64,000 bases of DNA, from positions 1,302,001 to 1,366,000 of the forward strand of contig CP012821.1 of assembly GCA_001936135.1 (NCBI GenBank), given 5' to 3'. Shown here piece after piece: positions 61,492-64,000 of this stretch. This stretch comes from Saccharomycopsis fibuligera x Saccharomycopsis cf. fibuligera (lineage: Eukaryota; Ascomycota; Saccharomycetes; Ascoideales; Saccharomycopsidaceae). Below the pieces are notes generated by a model that ran no database searches, was not told the origin of the DNA, and saw only the letters and a list, made by a program, of their open reading frames with translations. Within the stretch, counting starts at the first letter, position 1. Every line of letters starts with the position of its first letter. The translations under genes were made by a program, and so were the position numbers.

Positions 61492-63493
61492 CTACCGCCC
61501 ACTGGTGCTGCTGTTGTTCTTGATATTGCTGTTGTCTGTGTGACTTCTTTTCTTCGCCTTCTTTTCGTATGAAGCAGACCGAAGAGCACTCAGCGGATTT
61601 GAAGCAGAGCCCAACTCCGCAAGTTTGGCTTTAGATACCCCGGATGCCCTAAGACTGAATCCGTGCTTCTTTTGTTTAGATTCTGCCGGCTCACGCGGTG
61701 GCGTGCTGCTTTGGACGTCTGGATAACCGCTACTTTCTTCGCTGTATTCGCCTGTAGCTTCTTGTGTATAATACTCGTCTTTGCTGCTACCAGTACCCAT
61801 GGTTTCATTTGCTGTTTGGTCTTCAAAAGCAGTGCTATCATCTTCGTAGGATGATGCTGCAGTAGTTCCGCTACTAATTCCATTTAGATAATCAATTGTT
61901 TCTTGATATTTCACCATCTTATTATGGAGTTGCTCAATATCCTTGTTGAAACCACTTTGTTTGTCAAAAAGCGCTTTTTTCCAATCTCTAAATTTCTTTT
62001 CTTGTAATGTCACAATCTCTGAGAATTTCTTCTTCATGACAAACTGCTTGTGGAGGTAAACAGGATTGCTTTCAAGAACATATTGTTGAACAACAGAATA
62101 TGGGACTTTGGATACCCTTGAAAATGCCGCAAGACCATCGATCTTTGGATAATAATCAACCTCAGTAAACTTTTTGCTTAATGTTCCATTTTGATCAACT
62201 CTGATGATACTTTCTGGTTTACTAAAACCCAACCCCTCAGCTTTCAAATTTTCTTGGTAAAGTCGGAAACGCAATAATTCGCAACGATAATTCTCATAGT
62301 GATTTTCTGTGCTTTGAATCAAGTCAAGCATATTTTCTCCCATTAATAGACCTCTTAGCTTTACAAAATCACATTGATCTGGATTTTCTAATTCTGACAC
62401 ACCCCAAGGATATTGTCTACCTCTAATTTTTTCACCTTTTTCGTTTTCAAAAATTCCTTCTGCGCCAATCAAAGAATAAGGCATATCCTCAATTATCGAG
62501 CTGTAAAGGGATGCATCGCGTAGGTATTGGCAAATTTCTATTCCATAAAATTTAATTAATCTTTTCACTTTATCCTTGCGATTGGTCATTTCAGCCTTAG
62601 TATACCCATCTGCTTTTGAAATCACAGGAATCAAGTTTACTCTTTTTGAAAGTTCTTTCATAGTCTTAATGTCAAGTGGAGTCAAACCATTATTCGTTGG
62701 ACTAATAAAATACAGGCATGCATGAACTCGACTATCTATCAATTGAGAACGGTCAGGCTGCTCTTCTCGAAACATGTAAAGCCTCAATTGGTCATCGATA
62801 AAGTTGCACATAGGAACCCAACAAAATGAGTTATCAATTGAATCACCAAAACCTGGGCAATCAACTATTGTGAAGTTCAGCTTGAAGTTGTTTTCATACA
62901 AACACGTTTTGTGGACATTTATTGATGCTCTCTTAAATCGGCCCAACTTTGTTTCGATGGGTTTCAAATTAGTCGACAATAAATCTGTGTTGCACAAAGT
63001 GTTTATGAATGTTTTTTTACCTAAAGGGAAGCATATTTATGTTAATAGGATGATTCAATGATTGACTAGCCTTTTGAAAGGATAAGTTTGAAAATGAAAA
63101 TGCTTACCTAGACCTGATTGGCCCACAATCATTATTGTAAAGGAAGCATCTTTTTTTGCAACCATATTCATTCTAAGAAAACGCAAATTAGTTGTGAGTA
63201 CTATTAGAGAATATTATTAACCGCCGGCATATTACATACCTTTGCTCTGGTAGTAATTCCAGCCCAACTGGAAATTTACTAAGTGGATTTAGATCATCCT
63301 TTTTGCTATCCTCTCTGTTTAGTTTTGCTGACGATTCACTGCTTCCATTGTAATAGTTTTGCAAAGTAGACTGCTCAGTAGTCTTTTCATTCTCTGTAAT
63401 TTCCGAAACCTCAGAATTTGTGGTATCTAGTTTTTCCTCAATGTGAGTTACTTCAACTACTTTATCGTTGGAGGGTGGAGGACCAGAACTCAT
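61492..63493 (-). CDS. SPR3: Sporulation septin Spr3, three exons
   Basis: A 615-residue septin GTPase. Exons on the minus strand are 63493-63240, 63172-63108 and 63020-61492. Intron 1 (67 nt) has donor GTATGT and acceptor TTAG. Intron 2 (87 nt) has donor GTAAGC, a TATTAAC branch site and acceptor TTAG, and splits the P-loop glycine codon in GQSGLGKKTF. Other GTPase motifs are DCPGFGD (switch region) and SKAD. Septin-unique blocks resemble S. cerevisiae Spr3 most: FREEQPDRSQ, VHACLYF, KGEKIRGRQYPWGV and KFRDWKKALFDKQ. Spr3 belongs to the meiotic septin ring at the prospore membrane. The C terminus has a coiled coil and a Ser-rich tail. TATA lies at 63541-63550. Confidence 0.88.
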
Positions 63494-63853
63494 ATTTCCT
63501 GTTAGCGCTTGCACTACCACTTTTTCCCCATTAAAGCACGTATATATATACCTCAGAGACCAAATATACCATGTAAACTAAGATGACATGTTATTAACGC
63601 TAGTGTGAATAGAACCAAATGCAGATAAGATTTGTGGTTCGTGGTAAAATGTGTTTGTGTTCACTTCATGTATGTCATCAAATTCAGATCAATGTTCCAA
63701 GTGTACGGGTCTTTTCAACCAGTTGGCGATCGCGAAGGATAGCTCGGTTCGGAGACTTACAAAAATAAAATGAATAAAGTGAGGTCCTCGTTGCCAAACT
63801 TTATTCACAGTTAAGTGCTGGATTAAATAACAAGAAAATCAAAGTCGACAAAA
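63494..63853. promoter_or_regulatory. Divergent promoter of SPR3 and the right-edge gene
   Basis: TATATATATA at 63541-63550 is about 50 bp from the SPR3 ATG. On the SPR3 strand, ACCACAAAT (63638-63630) is close to the middle-sporulation element consensus bound by Ndt80; a chance match cannot be excluded. Confidence 0.45.
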
Positions 63854-64000
63854 ATGGTCTTGCATAATAGCAAATGGGATAAGAGGGCAAAATACAAATA
63901 TCTTAAAAAGCATGGTTTGCTAAAGAAGCAGCAGCAAGTACCGCAATCGCAGCAGGATGCAGACGATAAGGGGACTGCTATACTAGATGATGAAGATGCT
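63854..64000 (+). CDS. Right-edge gene, 5' part only, unknown product
   Basis: The window ends inside this frame after 49 codons. The visible N terminus is basic (MVLHNSKWDKRAKYKYLKKH), then Gln/Lys-rich, then acidic. That pattern is common in nucleolar or chromatin proteins, but I cannot name it. It is divergent from SPR3. Confidence 0.65.
   Translation, partial: MVLHNSKWDKRAKYKYLKKHGLLKKQQQVPQSQQDADDKGTAILDDEDA

Overview
The window is nuclear DNA of an ascomycete budding yeast (Saccharomycotina). Signs are compact, mostly intronless genes, short introns with GTATGT-like donors and TACTAAC-like branch sites, a yeast-type tRNA-Ala, and core yeast genes: TOP1, URB2, DIA2, a FEN1/SUR4-type elongase, PEF1, NIP1, BLM10 and SPR3. 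It is probably a CUG-reassigning yeast. In the GC-rich gene at 15511-16479 I counted 34 leucine codons by eye (25 TTG, 8 CTC, 1 CTT) and no CTG; the neighbouring GC-rich genes also lack CTG wherever I read them. The few in-frame CTGs seen elsewhere lie mainly in weakly conserved stretches. I favour CUG=Ser but cannot prove it. Species is not assigned.

Layout. 0-7 kb: TOP1, tRNA-Ala, a zinc alcohol dehydrogenase and a mitochondrial carrier. 8-15 kb: a GPI-type serine-rich wall protein, a phospholipase B pseudogene and URB2. 15-25.3 kb: a strikingly GC-rich block holding a GCY1-type aldo-keto reductase, DIA2, a fatty acid elongase, a yapsin-like aspartyl protease and a secreted phospholipase B. 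26-34 kb: two related YJR096W-type aldo-keto reductases and a second, AT-rich phospholipase B. 35-46 kb: a serine-rich coiled-coil protein, an EDC1/EDC2-like decapping enhancer, a decayed aspartyl protease and PEF1. 47-49 kb: a decayed major facilitator transporter. 49-64 kb: eIF3k next to eIF3c (NIP1), BLM10, the sporulation septin SPR3 with two introns, and the start of an unidentified gene.

Two themes stand out. First, secreted or accessory families are expanding and decaying here: phospholipase B (two intact, one dead), aspartyl protease (one intact, one dead), aldo-keto reductase (three intact) and a dead transporter. Second, base composition changes abruptly, and partly within single genes, around the 15-25 kb block, which looks more like a local substitution or recombination effect than an inserted foreign segment. 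I found no CRISPR array, no intact transposon and no clear novel multi-gene system; this is a eukaryotic chromosome segment of mostly recognisable genes.
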